DNA from: Burkholderiaceae bacterium
Lineage (GTDB): Bacteria > Pseudomonadota > Gammaproteobacteria > Burkholderiales > Burkholderiaceae_C
Length of the DNA stretch: 64,000 nt
Reading direction: 5' to 3'
Assembly (NCBI GenBank): GCA_913776825.1
Contig: CAJYPV010000008.1
Span: 62,001-126,000, forward strand
Position 1 is the first letter of the stretch, and the number at the start of each line of letters is the position of its first letter. The notes under the pieces are model-generated. The model made no database searches and was not told the DNA's origin. It saw only the letters and a program-made list of their open reading frames with translations. Below, one piece after another: positions 9,572-18,135 of the stretch. Position numbers and translations under genes: made by a program.

Positions 9572-10846
9572 TCAGTGCGCGGCCTTCACCGGCCGGCCGG
9601 ACTCGACCGACGGCGCGGCGCTCGGCGCATACGACGCGCGGTTCTTGAAGAACGTGACCAGCCGCGAGGCCGCCACATCGATGTCGTGACGTGCCAGCAC
9701 CCGCTCGCGCGCGGCGGCGCCACGGCGTTGCAGTTCGGTGTCGTCGACGGTCAGGCAGTCTTCCATCGCCCGGGCGAGCTGCTCGGGGTCGCCAGCCGGG
9801 ACCAGCCAGCCGTTGTCGCCGTCGACCACCAGTTCCGGAATGCCCGCGATCGCGGTGCTGACGACCGGACGGCCCAACGCCATCGATTCCATCACCACCA
9901 CCGGCAGGCCTTCCGCGAAGCTGGACACCACCATCGCGCGCGAGGCCAGGATTTCCTCGCGCACCTGATCGCTGGTGATCCAGCCGGTGATGCGCACCCG
10001 GTTGCCCAGCTTCAGCGCCGCGATCTTGGCCTCGACCGGACCGCGCAGTTCGCCGTCGCCGGCCAGCACCAGTTCGAAATCGATGCCCTTGGCCGCCACC
10101 AGCGCGGCGGCTTCCAGCAGCATCAGATGGCCCTTCTGCTCGCACAGACGCCCCACCGCCACCAGGCGCCGGCCACGCGGCGGCTCGGTCTTCAGCGAAT
10201 AGAAGCTGGGCTCCACGCCGCAATGCACCACCTTCACCTTGGGCCATTGCGCATGGTCCACCCAGCGATAGACCTGGCTGCGGCAGAACGAGGAAATCGC
10301 CACCACGAAGCGCGCGCGACGGATCTTCTCGCCCAGATGCAGCAGCTCCGGCTTGTCGAATTCTTCGGAGCCGTGGCAGGTGAAGCTGTAGCCGGGGCCG
10401 CCCAGCGCCTCGATCAACAGGGCCACTTCGGTCGCATTGGTGCCGAAATGGGCATGCACATGGTCGATGCCCTGCTCGCGCAGCGTGCGCAGCGCCAGGC
10501 ACGCCTCGGCCAGATAGATCAGATGCAGCGGCAGCGGACGGTCGGCGCGCCGGCCGAGTTGCCAGACCAGTTTCAGCGCATTCAGGAAGCGGCCCGGCGC
10601 CGACAGCGCCGTGCTGAGCATCGCGCTCAGCAGCGGCCCCATGCCGCCACGCAGCAGGTAATGGGTGCGGGACTTCTCCGCCTGGTCCTGCGGATCCGGC
10701 GCATCGTCATCCCAACCGCGCACCGACAGCCGCAGCACGTCCACGCCCTGCTTTTCCAACGCCAGGATCTCCCGGCGGATGAAGGTATGGCTGACCTTCG
10801 GGTAGTGATTCATCAGGTAGGCGATCTTCACGGGCTCTCTCTCCAT
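9572..10846 (-). CDS. GT4-family glycosyltransferase (exopolysaccharide type)
   Basis: This cytoplasmic or membrane-associated GT-B glycosyltransferase has an N-terminal acceptor domain (KIAYLMNHYPKVSHTFIRREI) and a C-terminal nucleotide-sugar domain with GRLCEQKGHLMLLEAA and the E-x7-E element SFAEGLPVVVMESMALG. The sequence is typical of colanic-acid WcaL-like or exosortase-associated transferases. The ATG at 10846 has a weak GAAGAAG upstream; a GTG at 10831 preceded by GGAGAGAG would begin directly at VKIAYLMNHYP and is a real alternative. It is separated from the XrtA locus by the transporter/lysR genes and the accessory island, so its link to that polysaccharide is only inferred. Confidence 0.85.
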   Translation of the reverse strand: MEREPVKIAYLMNHYPKVSHTFIRREILALEKQGVDVLRLSVRGWDDDAPDPQDQAEKSRTHYLLRGGMGPLLSAMLSTALSAPGRFLNALKLVWQLGRRADRPLPLHLIYLAEACLALRTLREQGIDHVHAHFGTNATEVALLIEALGGPGYSFTCHGSEEFDKPELLHLGEKIRRARFVVAISSFCRSQVYRWVDHAQWPKVKVVHCGVEPSFYSLKTEPPRGRRLVAVGRLCEQKGHLMLLEAAALVAAKGIDFELVLAGDGELRGPVEAKIAALKLGNRVRITGWITSDQVREEILASRAMVVSSFAEGLPVVVMESMALGRPVVSTAIAGIPELVVDGDNGWLVPAGDPEQLARAMEDCLTVDDTELQRRGAAARERVLARHDIDVAASRLVTFFKNRASYAPSAAPSVESGRPVKAAH

Positions 10847-11284
10847 GTGCTTCTTCGTCGGTCTGCCGCTGGCGACGGTCACCGCCCCGGCTTGGCCGGT
10901 CGGGACTTCGCTGCACCGCAAACGGGTGCTGCAGCGCACCATCCTGGTCCGGCCACCGGCAAATGGGACGCCCGCCGCGCCGGTTTCTCCTCTGGAGAAA
11001 CCCCTCTTTGGCGCGCCAGCCTCCCATCCGCCGAGACGTCCGCACGGACCCCAGCTTGGTGCAGCGTGCACCATGCTCGATAAGGAGGCGGCTCACAATC
11101 CCCCAAGGCGGGGACGCGGCGATCACTTGGAAACAAGTGGTTTCACCAAACCGACATGGTCGACCCGTGATGCCGCCAATCCCGCCGCCATTGCGTGCGG
11201 CGCAATGAATCTCCTGAATGTTGCAATGGACGCACGCGAGCCCTGCGACCAAGATGACGGGCTTCCCAACCCCGCGCCGTTGCC
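10847..11284. other. Intergenic region between divergent genes
   Basis: This 438-base stretch separates the divergent glycosyltransferase and binding-protein genes and should hold both promoters. The one clear element is an inverted repeat CACTTG-GAAA-CAAGTG at 11124-11139. Open frames crossing it are not convincing as genes. Confidence 0.4.
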
Positions 11285-12115
11285 ATGTCCGCATTGCCTG
11301 AATCAGTCCGCCGTCGCCGTCCAGCCCGCCTGAGCGCGGCGCTCGCCCCCCTCGCCTTCTTCGCGGCGGTCGCGACCGCACCCGCCGCCTGGGCGGACGG
11401 CCCGATCGTCGCCATCTCTTCCGGCGGCTTCGCCCAGGCCTTCAAGGAACTGGCGCCGGCCTATCGACCCAAGGGCCAGAAGGCGGGTGGCCAGGCCGTC
11501 GATCTGCAATTCGGTCCGTCGATGGGCCGCACGCCGCAGGCCATCCCGGCGCGACTGGCACGCGGCGAGGCGATCGATGTGGTGGTCATGGTCGGCGAGG
11601 CGCTCGACGAATTGATCGCCCAGGGCCTGGTGGACGGCCGCACCAAGGTCGTGTTGGCGCGGTCCACCATCGCTTGCGCGGTCCCCGCCGGCGCCCCGCG
11701 CCCCGCGCTTGAGACCGAGGCCCAGGTCCGGGACGAGTTCCTGCAGGCGCCCAGCGTGGCCTGGTCGGACAGCGCCAGCGGCGAGTACATCCAGACGACG
11801 CTGCTGGCCCGATTGGGCATCGCCTCGCAGGTGAAGGCCAAGGGCCGGCAGATCCCGGCCACCCCGGTGGGCGAGATCATCGCCAGCCGGCAGGCGGCCT
11901 TCGGCTGCCAACAACGCAGTGAACTGCAGCCGGTCGCCGGCATCGACATCGTCGGCGAGCTGCCCGATGCGCTGCAGAAGGTCACGCCCTACGCGGCCGG
12001 CGTGGTGACCGCCAGCCGGCATCGCGCCGAGGCGCAATCCTTCATCGACTACCTGGCCTCGCCCGACAGTGCGGCGGCGATTGTGCGCAGCGGTCTGCAT
12101 CCAACGGCCCGATGA
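11285..12115 (+). CDS. ModA-like periplasmic substrate-binding protein
   Basis: This 276-residue periplasmic binding protein of the molybdate/tungstate-like class II fold has a twin-arginine-free signal peptide ending near AAWADG. Mature motifs include AISSGGFAQAFKELAPAY, the central LARGEAIDVVVMVGEALDELI and the C-terminal ASRHRAEAQSFIDYLASPDSAAAIVRSGLHP, which closes such proteins. No permease or ATPase is adjacent, so it is an orphan. It could sense or scavenge a small anion, but similar orphan proteins are of unknown ligand. A strong terminator follows. Confidence 0.8.
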   Translation: MSALPESVRRRRPARLSAALAPLAFFAAVATAPAAWADGPIVAISSGGFAQAFKELAPAYRPKGQKAGGQAVDLQFGPSMGRTPQAIPARLARGEAIDVVVMVGEALDELIAQGLVDGRTKVVLARSTIACAVPAGAPRPALETEAQVRDEFLQAPSVAWSDSASGEYIQTTLLARLGIASQVKAKGRQIPATPVGEIIASRQAAFGCQQRSELQPVAGIDIVGELPDALQKVTPYAAGVVTASRHRAEAQSFIDYLASPDSAAAIVRSGLHPTAR

Positions 12116-12135
12116 TCCGGCGCCTGAGATGAAAC

Positions 12136-12162
12136 AACGCCCGCAGCGTGGCGGGCGTTTTT
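12136..12162 (+). terminator. Rho-independent terminator
   Basis: A 9-bp stem AACGCCCGC/GCGGGCGTT with a 6-base loop is followed by a T run. It lies 21 bases after the binding-protein stop. It could also act weakly in reverse for the converging transporter gene. Confidence 0.85.
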
Positions 12163-12267
12163 CGTGCAGCGGACCGGTGAGGCTTCGCTTCCGCCCCAGG
12201 CAGGCCACCGGTCAAAGCGATGGCCGGAGGTGCCGCGTTGACGCGCCTACGCTCGCCTCACGGCATG

Positions 12268-13605
12268 TCAGCGCGCTTTCACCACGCCGCGATACAGCAG
12301 CACCGTGGCGATCAATCCGCTGACCGCGGCGCCACTCATCCACCAGCCCGGTGCGGCCTTGTCGCCGGTGTGCTCGATCAGCCAGGTGGACACCAGCGGC
12401 GTGAAGCCACCGAAGATCGCCGTGGCCAGGCTGTAGGCCAGCGAGAAGCCGGTGGTGCGCACCTCGGGCGGCATGATTTCAGTCAGCGCCACGATGGTCG
12501 CGGCGTTGTAGCTGGCGTAGAGGAAGGACAGCCACAGCTCCACCGCCAGCATGCGCTCGAAGGACGGCGCCTGCACCAGCCACGACAGCGAGGGATAGGC
12601 CGTCAGCAGCGTCAGCGCACTGAACACCACCAGCAGCGGCCAGCGGCCGATGCGGTCCGACACGGCGCCCATCACCGGCAGCCAGATGAAGTTGGACAGC
12701 CCCACGCAGAAGGTCACCATCAGCGCATGGGTGGACGACAGATGCAGCACCGATTTGCCGAAGGTCGGTGTGTAGACCGTGATCAGATAGAACGACACGG
12801 TCGTCATCACCACCAGCATCATGCCGGCCCCGACCAACGCCCAGTTGCGCACCATCGACCGGACGATCTCTCGCAGGCTCGGGCGATGCTTGCGCGCGAG
12901 GAACGCTTCCGTCTCGGCCAGCGAGCGACGGATCTGGAAGACGAAGGGCAGGATCAGCGAGCCGATGAAGAACGGAATCCGCCAGGCCCAGTCGCTGATC
13001 TGCGCGGTGGAGAACCACTGGCTGATGCCATAGCCCAGCGCGGCCGCCACCATGATGGCCGCCTGCTGGCTGGCGGACTGCCAGCTCACGTAAAAGCCTT
13101 TGCGGCCCGGCGTGGCCATCTCTGCCAGATACACCGACACCCCACCCAGCTCCACGCCCGCCGAGAAGCCCTGCAGCAGCCGGCCGATCAGCACCAGCAC
13201 CGGCGCCAGCAGGCCGATCGAGGCATGCGACGGCGTGAAGGCGATCAGCACCGTGCCGCAGGCCATGATCGCCAGCGTCAGGATCAGCCCCTTGCGTCGG
13301 CCGATCTTGTCGATGTAGGCGCCCAGGATCACCGCACCCAGCGGACGCATCAGGAAGCCGGCGCCGAAGGTGACGAAGGTGAGCATCAGCGACACGTATT
13401 CGCTGTCGCTCGGGAAGAAGGTCTGCGCGATGGCGGTGGCGTAGAAGCCGTAGAGAAAGAAGTCGAACATCTCCAGGAAGTTGCCGCTGGTCACCCGCAG
13501 CACCGCGCCCAGCGCAGCGCGTCGACCGAGCGCGGTCGGCGTGGATGACGGCGTGGACGAGGACGACGGCAGCGCCGCGTCCGGCAAGGTGGCGGTGCGG
13601 CTCAT
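12268..13605 (-). CDS. MHS-family MFS transporter, citrate/tricarballylate:H+ symporter type
   Basis: This 445-residue inner-membrane carrier has 12 predicted helices. The opening [30 protein letters not shown], the loop [13 protein letters not shown] and the segment [42 protein letters not shown] closely follow enterobacterial CitA and TcuC. The likely substrate is therefore citrate, tricarballylate or a related tricarboxylate taken up with protons. The start at 13605 has GGGAG upstream. The divergent LysR gene is the likely regulator. The catabolic genes tcuA and tcuB that accompany tcuC in Salmonella are not present here. Confidence 0.88.
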   Translation of the reverse strand: MSRTATLPDAALPSSSSTPSSTPTALGRRAALGAVLRVTSGNFLEMFDFFLYGFYATAIAQTFFPSDSEYVSLMLTFVTFGAGFLMRPLGAVILGAYIDKIGRRKGLILTLAIMACGTVLIAFTPSHASIGLLAPVLVLIGRLLQGFSAGVELGGVSVYLAEMATPGRKGFYVSWQSASQQAAIMVAAALGYGISQWFSTAQISDWAWRIPFFIGSLILPFVFQIRRSLAETEAFLARKHRPSLREIVRSMVRNWALVGAGMMLVVMTTVSFYLITVYTPTFGKSVLHLSSTHALMVTFCVGLSNFIWLPVMGAVSDRIGRWPLLVVFSALTLLTAYPSLSWLVQAPSFERMLAVELWLSFLYASYNAATIVALTEIMPPEVRTTGFSLAYSLATAIFGGFTPLVSTWLIEHTGDKAAPGWWMSGAAVSGLIATVLLYRGVVKAR

Positions 13606-13783
13606 GACTGTGCTCCCGATTCGCTGCAGCCCACGTCGATCGACGGGGGCGTGTCCATGGACTCGGTCAAGCCGCGTGGCGGGGTCGTCAGCACGCGCCG
13701 GGGCGGCGTCGGCTTCGGCATCAGGCGGGGGTACAGCGTCATGTCGTCTCCAGGATCGCTTTTCTCGTGCGGCGATGATGCTT

Positions 13784-13834
13784 TTGGCGCACCATTGCCG
13801 GAAGTGCAAAGAATGGAACGATTGGTGCACCATG
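13784..13834 (+). promoter_or_regulatory. Paired LysR-box-like repeats in the divergent promoter
   Basis: Two copies of TTGGyGCACCAT (13784-13795 and 13822-13833) lie 38 bp apart. The second overlaps the lysR start codon and contains the palindrome GGTGCACC. LysR regulators normally bind two spaced sites between divergent genes and repress themselves, so these are good candidates for the recognition and activation sites. Confidence 0.45.
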
Positions 13835-14731
13835 AGAATCAATTTCGACCTGGGGGAATTGGCGGCCTTCGTCGCGGTGGCGGAGCGCATGAATTTCCGT
13901 GCGGCCTCGGAAGCGCTGTTCATTTCGCCGTCCGCGTTGAGCCGGCGGATCGATCGCATCGAGGCGGCGCTGGGTGTGCGCTTGCTGGATCGCACCACCC
14001 GCCGGGTCAGCCTGACCGAGGACGGCGAGCAGTTCCTGGTCCACGCGAGCGAGGCGCTCTCCGCCCTGTCCCATGCGATCTCGGATGTCGGCGACCGCGC
14101 GGTGCGGCGTTCGGGCCTGGTGACCATCGCCTGCATTCCGTCGGTGGCGAATCACCTGCTGCCCACCGTGCTGGCGCAATTCGCGCAGACCCACCCGGAC
14201 GTGCGCATCAAGTTGCTCGACCAGAGCGCGCCGGCGGTGCTCAAGAGCGTGGTGGAGCGTCAAGCGGATTTCGGCGTGAACTTCCTCGGCGCGCAGGAGC
14301 CGTCGATCGACTTCACCGCCATCGTGAAGGAGCGTTACGTGCTGGCCGTGCCGCCGCTGCACCGGCTGGCCGATCAGCGCAGCGTGGGCTGGGACGAACT
14401 GGTCGATGACCGCTTCATCTCGCTGGCGGCGGACAGCGGCAATCGCATGCTGCTGGACAACGCGGTGGCGCAGGCCAAGGCGCGCCCGGCCACGCATCTG
14501 GAGGTGAACCATGTCGAAGGCGCGATGGCGCTGGTCCGCGCCGGGCTGGGCGTCAGCGCGATTCCGCGGCTGGCGCTGGCCGGCTCATCGACCGCCGAGC
14601 TGATCGGCATTCCGCTGGTGAGACCGTCGGTGAGCCGCACGCTCGGGCTGATCTCGCGCAAAGGCCATCAGTTGCCGCCCCATGCCGCTGCGCTGTCTCG
14701 CTTGCTGGTGCAGCGCTTGAGGCAGCTGTGA
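13832..14731 (+). CDS. LysR-family transcriptional regulator
   Basis: This 299-residue regulator has an N-terminal winged helix ([59 protein letters not shown], residues about 6-65) and a LysR_substrate effector domain (about 90-295). It is divergent from the tricarboxylate carrier gene, which it probably controls. The start is an ATG inside a possible operator. A segment encoding residues 49-93 and the last 50 codons recur in a deleted copy 3.2-3.7 kb downstream. Confidence 0.92.
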   Translation: MRINFDLGELAAFVAVAERMNFRAASEALFISPSALSRRIDRIEAALGVRLLDRTTRRVSLTEDGEQFLVHASEALSALSHAISDVGDRAVRRSGLVTIACIPSVANHLLPTVLAQFAQTHPDVRIKLLDQSAPAVLKSVVERQADFGVNFLGAQEPSIDFTAIVKERYVLAVPPLHRLADQRSVGWDELVDDRFISLAADSGNRMLLDNAVAQAKARPATHLEVNHVEGAMALVRAGLGVSAIPRLALAGSSTAELIGIPLVRPSVSRTLGLISRKGHQLPPHAAALSRLLVQRLRQL

Positions 14732-14764
14732 GCCAGGCTCGGCGCGCTCGATGGAGACGCGCGC

Positions 14765-15535
14765 CTATGGGGTTCCGTCGGCACGGGCCAGCCAGCGGGA
14801 CAGCCAATATTGCTTCCGCACGGCCTGCAGCTCTTCGAGGCGCGACGTGGCAAGGGGTCGCCCCACTCGACGCTCAACGGACTGCAACGCCAGGGCCCTG
14901 GCAAGCGCAGGACCGAAGCCCGAGGCCAGCACCATCATCACGGTGGCGGCCAACGCCGGCATGGCCAACCACACCACATCATTGGCCTCCCAACCGCCGA
15001 TCTGCATCAGCAACGGCACGTTGAGGACCAGCGCGGTGAGCGCCGCCACGGTCGCGGCGCGCGGGAGTGGCGGCGAAGGAAGCGGCAGGACACGGTGCCG
15101 CTTGAGGTCCAACAGCGGTACCAGCGGCGCCGGGAGGCCCGTGGCAGGATCGATGACGCGTAGACGACGACGTTCCGCGATGAAGCCTGCGCCCATTCCG
15201 CCCACGTACATCAGCGAGGCCAGACCCAACGCCCAGGGTTGCAAATCCGGCCGGCCGGCTCGCCAAGCCAGCCCCGTGACAGACACCACCAGCAGACTGC
15301 CGAAGAACAACAGCGCCAATACCGCCGCCCAAATCGCTTCACAAGGCGAGTAGCGCGCGCGGTACTTGAGGTAGAGCCCAGAAAGCAGAAAGACGCTCCC
15401 CACGACCATCGACATCGCGACAAGCGCCGGTTGGTCGAGGACGAAGGCCCACATGGCCGGGACGACGAAGGCCCCGGTCGAACCAAGCACCAAGGGCAGA
15501 TGCTTCAGACTCGAGAGGTCATCCGGCGGCCTCAA
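14765..15535 (-). CDS. Polytopic membrane protein, candidate immunity partner
   Basis: This 256-residue protein has about six hydrophobic helices (for example GAFVVPAMWAFVL, LVAMSMVVGSVFLLSGLYL, AAVLALLFFGSLLVVSV, LNVPLLMQIGG, VWLAMPALAATVMMVLASGF). I recognise no family. Its start codon overlaps the stop of the gene at 15532 by four bases (ATGA), so the two are translated together. A membrane protein directly downstream of a gene whose product ends in a hydrophobic hairpin is the arrangement expected for a pore-forming toxin and its immunity protein, but this is inference from layout. The gene sits inside the small island bounded by lysR copies. Confidence 0.6.
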   Translation of the reverse strand: MRPPDDLSSLKHLPLVLGSTGAFVVPAMWAFVLDQPALVAMSMVVGSVFLLSGLYLKYRARYSPCEAIWAAVLALLFFGSLLVVSVTGLAWRAGRPDLQPWALGLASLMYVGGMGAGFIAERRRLRVIDPATGLPAPLVPLLDLKRHRVLPLPSPPLPRAATVAALTALVLNVPLLMQIGGWEANDVVWLAMPALAATVMMVLASGFGPALARALALQSVERRVGRPLATSRLEELQAVRKQYWLSRWLARADGTP

Positions 15536-16308
15536 CGCCCTCCTCCCAGTGCCTTGCGCGCCTGCTGTTCAGCGAAGTCAGCGCCACCGTAGTTGTTCCA
15601 GACGACTTGCATCGCAACTCCAGCCAGTAGCCCGATGACCACCAGCGGGGCGCCGGCCAGGGTCAAACCGGCCATGCCCGCAATGGCAACAGCAGCAGGC
15701 ACGCTAAGCACACTAGCCGTCAGACCGGCCACGTTGCCACTTTGGTTACGAGCCGAGGTCACGAAAAACTTGTTGGTATCGAACGATCGAATCTGCCGTC
15801 GGCCAGCGGCGTCCAGATCGAACTCAATGCTGCTCCAGGCATCCAAAGCCGCTGTCGGTGCAAATGTAATGAGGCCCGTACCCAACTTTCCGCCTGACCA
15901 GCCCATGCTGCGTCCCCAACGGGATTCTGCTGCAATGACACCAGTCGCCTTCGCCTGCTGTGCAGTGGGTTGCGACCATTTCGTAGAGTGGGCTGTTCCC
16001 GGACCGTTGGTACGCCACGCCCTCGAAATTGGCGCCGCAACGGTGAGAGGCAAATGACGAATCCTCACGCGAAGTCGCGGGCGGCCCTTGCCCATGTTGG
16101 CGTTGTACAAATCCATGAAATCGTTGATCCGCACCACGCGCGAAGCTCCGGACGTTACCTTTGCTGCGGCGACCTGCAGGCGTGCCGCCGTCTGCCCTTG
16201 CATCCCGACGTAGCCCGCCGACTGCGCTGCTCCGAGCCGTTTCCGAGAATGTTTGCCGGACTCACAGAGGCAGAGCGAATTTCCGATGCCAATCCCTGTC
16301 CGCCCCAA
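15532..16308 (-). CDS. Possible C-terminal fragment of a membrane-active toxin
   Basis: Up to 258 residues are open on the minus strand; an in-frame stop lies at 16330-16332 and the first codon here is TTG, so the N terminus is unreliable (an ATG at 16203 is the first good start). The C-terminal part looks authentic: FDTNKFFVTSARNQSGNVAG, then a hydrophobic hairpin (VAIAGMAGLTLAGAPLVVIGLLAGVAMQVVW) and NNYGGADFAEQQARKAL. This resembles the C-terminal regions of large secreted effectors whose upstream part is missing. In the next minus-strand frame, just upstream, a plausible sequence SVSPANILGNGSEQ suggests a frameshift near 16220-16235. I cannot assign a family. It is likely a decayed or truncated gene. 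Confidence 0.45.
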   Translation of the reverse strand: MGRTGIGIGNSLCLCESGKHSRKRLGAAQSAGYVGMQGQTAARLQVAAAKVTSGASRVVRINDFMDLYNANMGKGRPRLRVRIRHLPLTVAAPISRAWRTNGPGTAHSTKWSQPTAQQAKATGVIAAESRWGRSMGWSGGKLGTGLITFAPTAALDAWSSIEFDLDAAGRRQIRSFDTNKFFVTSARNQSGNVAGLTASVLSVPAAVAIAGMAGLTLAGAPLVVIGLLAGVAMQVVWNNYGGADFAEQQARKALGGGR

Positions 16309-16410
16309 GTGCCGATCGGCAGCGAAAATTCAATCGATCGTCGCAGCAATGTTGACGTGCTTTCACCGAGCGCTGACAGTGGCGCTCCCGCTCTCACGAC
16401 TTCATCCGCA

Positions 16411-16722
16411 ATGGCTTTTCATCTGACGCATCGCTACGGCGACATGACGCCAGGAGGCGAAGACACCGATTTCTTGGCTTTGCTTCAAGAACTCGATGAC
16501 CGACCAGAAGACTCCGAACACGGCTCGCTAGCCGTCACCCATGAATCCGAGTGGAATATGTCGGTGTCCCGGGGTGGGTACGTGGTCTTCGAAAATCTGG
16601 AAACGGGAGGCGCGCGCCATCTGAACGGCGTCTCAACAGGCAAGGTTGTCGAGCTTTGGCGCAGGCTCGCAAACGGGGACCTCATCGCCCTTGCCGACGA
16701 AGCCTGGATTGACGGGTATTGA
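16411..16722 (+). CDS. Small acidic protein, immunity-like
   Basis: This 103-residue acidic protein has no leader. The pattern LLQELDDRPEDSEHGSLAVTHESEWNMSVSRGGYVVFENLE followed by RHLNGVSTGKVVELWRRLANGDLIALADEAWIDGY resembles a family of short bacterial proteins often found singly beside toxin genes. My recollection of that family cannot be verified here. The ATG at 16411 begins where the recognisable domain begins; the frame is open upstream but that part has no protein-like pattern. It is a stand-alone cytoplasmic protein in the island between the lysR copies. Confidence 0.55.
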   Translation: MAFHLTHRYGDMTPGGEDTDFLALLQELDDRPEDSEHGSLAVTHESEWNMSVSRGGYVVFENLETGGARHLNGVSTGKVVELWRRLANGDLIALADEAWIDGY

Positions 16723-16735
16723 ATTGCCCCGCCAT

Positions 16736-17215
16736 ATGCTGAGCGATCAATCCCAACCGAATGTCGGCCGCCGTTCTACGACGATCGCGAGGGTCTTCGT
16801 CTACGTCCGGCAGAGTTCTCTTGACCGGAGCAAGGCCGCCAGCCGCCATTTGCGATCGCTAGACAAAGGTCTGCGCGCTATCGCTGCCCTTTCTGTCGCC
16901 GCCGTGGTGCTCGGGGGATGCGGAGACACCTGCTCGAACGACCTGATCAGCAGCGTCCCGTCTCCGTCCGGGCACGTACGCGCCGTTGTCTTCTCGAGAG
17001 AGTGTGGCGCCACCGTCGGATCAAACATTCAGGTTTCCCTCGTCGACGGGACTGAGCAACCAGAGGGCAGCGGAAACGTCGCTGTCTTCAAAGACAACGT
17101 GGCGCTGCGTCTGCGATGGCAGTCGGAGACCGAATTGATCGTTGCCGGAGCTGCAGCAACGGAGCCATTCAAGCGCGAGGTCGTCGTCGGCGCTGTGAGG
17201 ATTCGCTACGAGTAG
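16736..17215 (+). CDS. Small predicted lipoprotein of unknown function
   Basis: A lipobox VVLGGC follows a hydrophobic stretch (LRAIAALSVAAVVLGG), so the mature protein should be lipid-anchored. The mature part (GDTCSNDLISSVPSPSGHVRAVVFSRECGATVGSNIQVSLV) is about 95 residues and matches a widespread type of short hypothetical protein with a conserved CGAT motif. The start is uncertain: ATG 16736 gives an overly long leader, while TTG 16850 would give a normal one but lacks a clear ribosome-binding site. It follows the previous gene by 13 bases. Confidence 0.5.
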   Translation: MLSDQSQPNVGRRSTTIARVFVYVRQSSLDRSKAASRHLRSLDKGLRAIAALSVAAVVLGGCGDTCSNDLISSVPSPSGHVRAVVFSRECGATVGSNIQVSLVDGTEQPEGSGNVAVFKDNVALRLRWQSETELIVAGAAATEPFKREVVVGAVRIRYE

Positions 17216-17674
17216 GACGTGGTAGGTGATGAGCACGCGCCTCGATGGCCAGATCGACCAGATCAAATGGGTTGAGCCCACCACCGCCCTGGAACTCAAC
17301 TGTCGGCACCATCCAGTTCAATGGACTGCAGCGGATCAGATGGCGGGACCTCCGCGACGACTAACGCGGGGACGCAGGCGCGCGAGGAACGAATTGAGCT
17401 CCCGACACATCGACGACGCGCTGTGGAAGTCGCCAGGGGGAACGGCGGAGATGCTCTGCAGCGACAAGTGCTGGCTGGACTTTCGCACTCCAAAGACCCA
17501 GGCGGAGCGAGACCTTGAACCAACCGAGCGCGCAAACAAGGACGCTTCTCGACTGAACGCAACGTGACGTGACAACGAAGCCGGCCCGCCGGCACTGACC
17601 TACGCCCTGCCGCATCCACACGTCTGACGAGGCCAGCCACAGAAGACCACCCGCGAGCAGGGCTCCGGCGAGGC
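17216..17674. other. Degenerate or non-coding island sequence
   Basis: A short frame from ATG 17229 (STRLDGQIDQIKWVEPTTALEL) runs into protein-like sequence only after a one-base shift (GTIQFNGLQRIRWRDLRDD, stop TAA near 17362). This suggests a small gene broken by a frameshift. The remaining bases to the lysR remnant show no convincing gene, and codon use is unlike the neighbours. Confidence 0.35.
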
Positions 17675-17959
17675 GTGCGCTTGCTGGATCGCACCACCCG
17701 CCGGGTCAGCCTGACCGAGGATGGCGAGCAGTTCCTGGTCCACGCGAGCGAGGCCCTGTCCGCGCTATCCCATGCAATCTCGGATCTCGGCGACCGCGCG
17801 GTGCGGCTCATCGACCGCCGAACTGATCGGCATTCCGCTGGTGAGACCGTCGGTGAGCCGCACGCTCGGGCTGATCTCGCGCAAAGGCCATCAGTTGCCG
17901 CCGCATGCCGCTGCGCTGTCTCGCTTGCTGGTGCAGCGGTTGAGGCAGCTGTGATCCAG
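17675..17959 (+). pseudogene. Internally deleted second copy of the lysR gene
   Basis: Bases 17675-17807 match 13976-14108 of the intact lysR, and 17804-17959 match 14581-14736. The join lies on a CGGC tetranucleotide present at both 14105-14108 and 14581-14584, so 476 bases are missing between short direct repeats and the frame is broken. I count seven differences in the first block and three in the second up to the stop codon; all but one are synonymous. The copy has no HTH, no start and cannot make a regulator. Confidence 0.9.
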
Positions 17960-17994
17960 ACCAGCGGTCTGCCCCTCCCATTCGCCCCACCAGC

Positions 17995-18028
17995 AAAAAC
18001 GGCCGAAGACCGCGAGGTCGTTCGGCCG
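17995..18028 (-). terminator. Terminator for the PEP-CTERM gene at 18.1 kb
   Basis: Read on the minus strand, an 8-bp stem CGGCCGAA/TTCGGCCG with an inner GAC/GTC extension is followed by TTTTTG. It lies about 108 bases after the stop of the PEP-CTERM gene, and between that gene and the lysR remnant. Confidence 0.7.
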
Positions 18029-18135
18029 CCTGTGAGGCGATGCAGAGCGAATGAACCGGACCGGGCCGCGTGGGGATCAACCACGCATCGAAGCCCAAGA
18101 CCCAGTCCCGGACGATCGTCCGTCCCGCCCAGCCG

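Noticed and set aside
17229-17567. 113-codon plus-strand frame as an intact gene
   Set aside because: Only its first part looks protein-like and the continuation lies in another frame, so it is described as degenerate.
14765-17959. Insertion sequence or integron as the cause of the island
   Set aside because: No transposase, integrase or terminal inverted repeats could be seen; the bordering repeats are lysR sequence.
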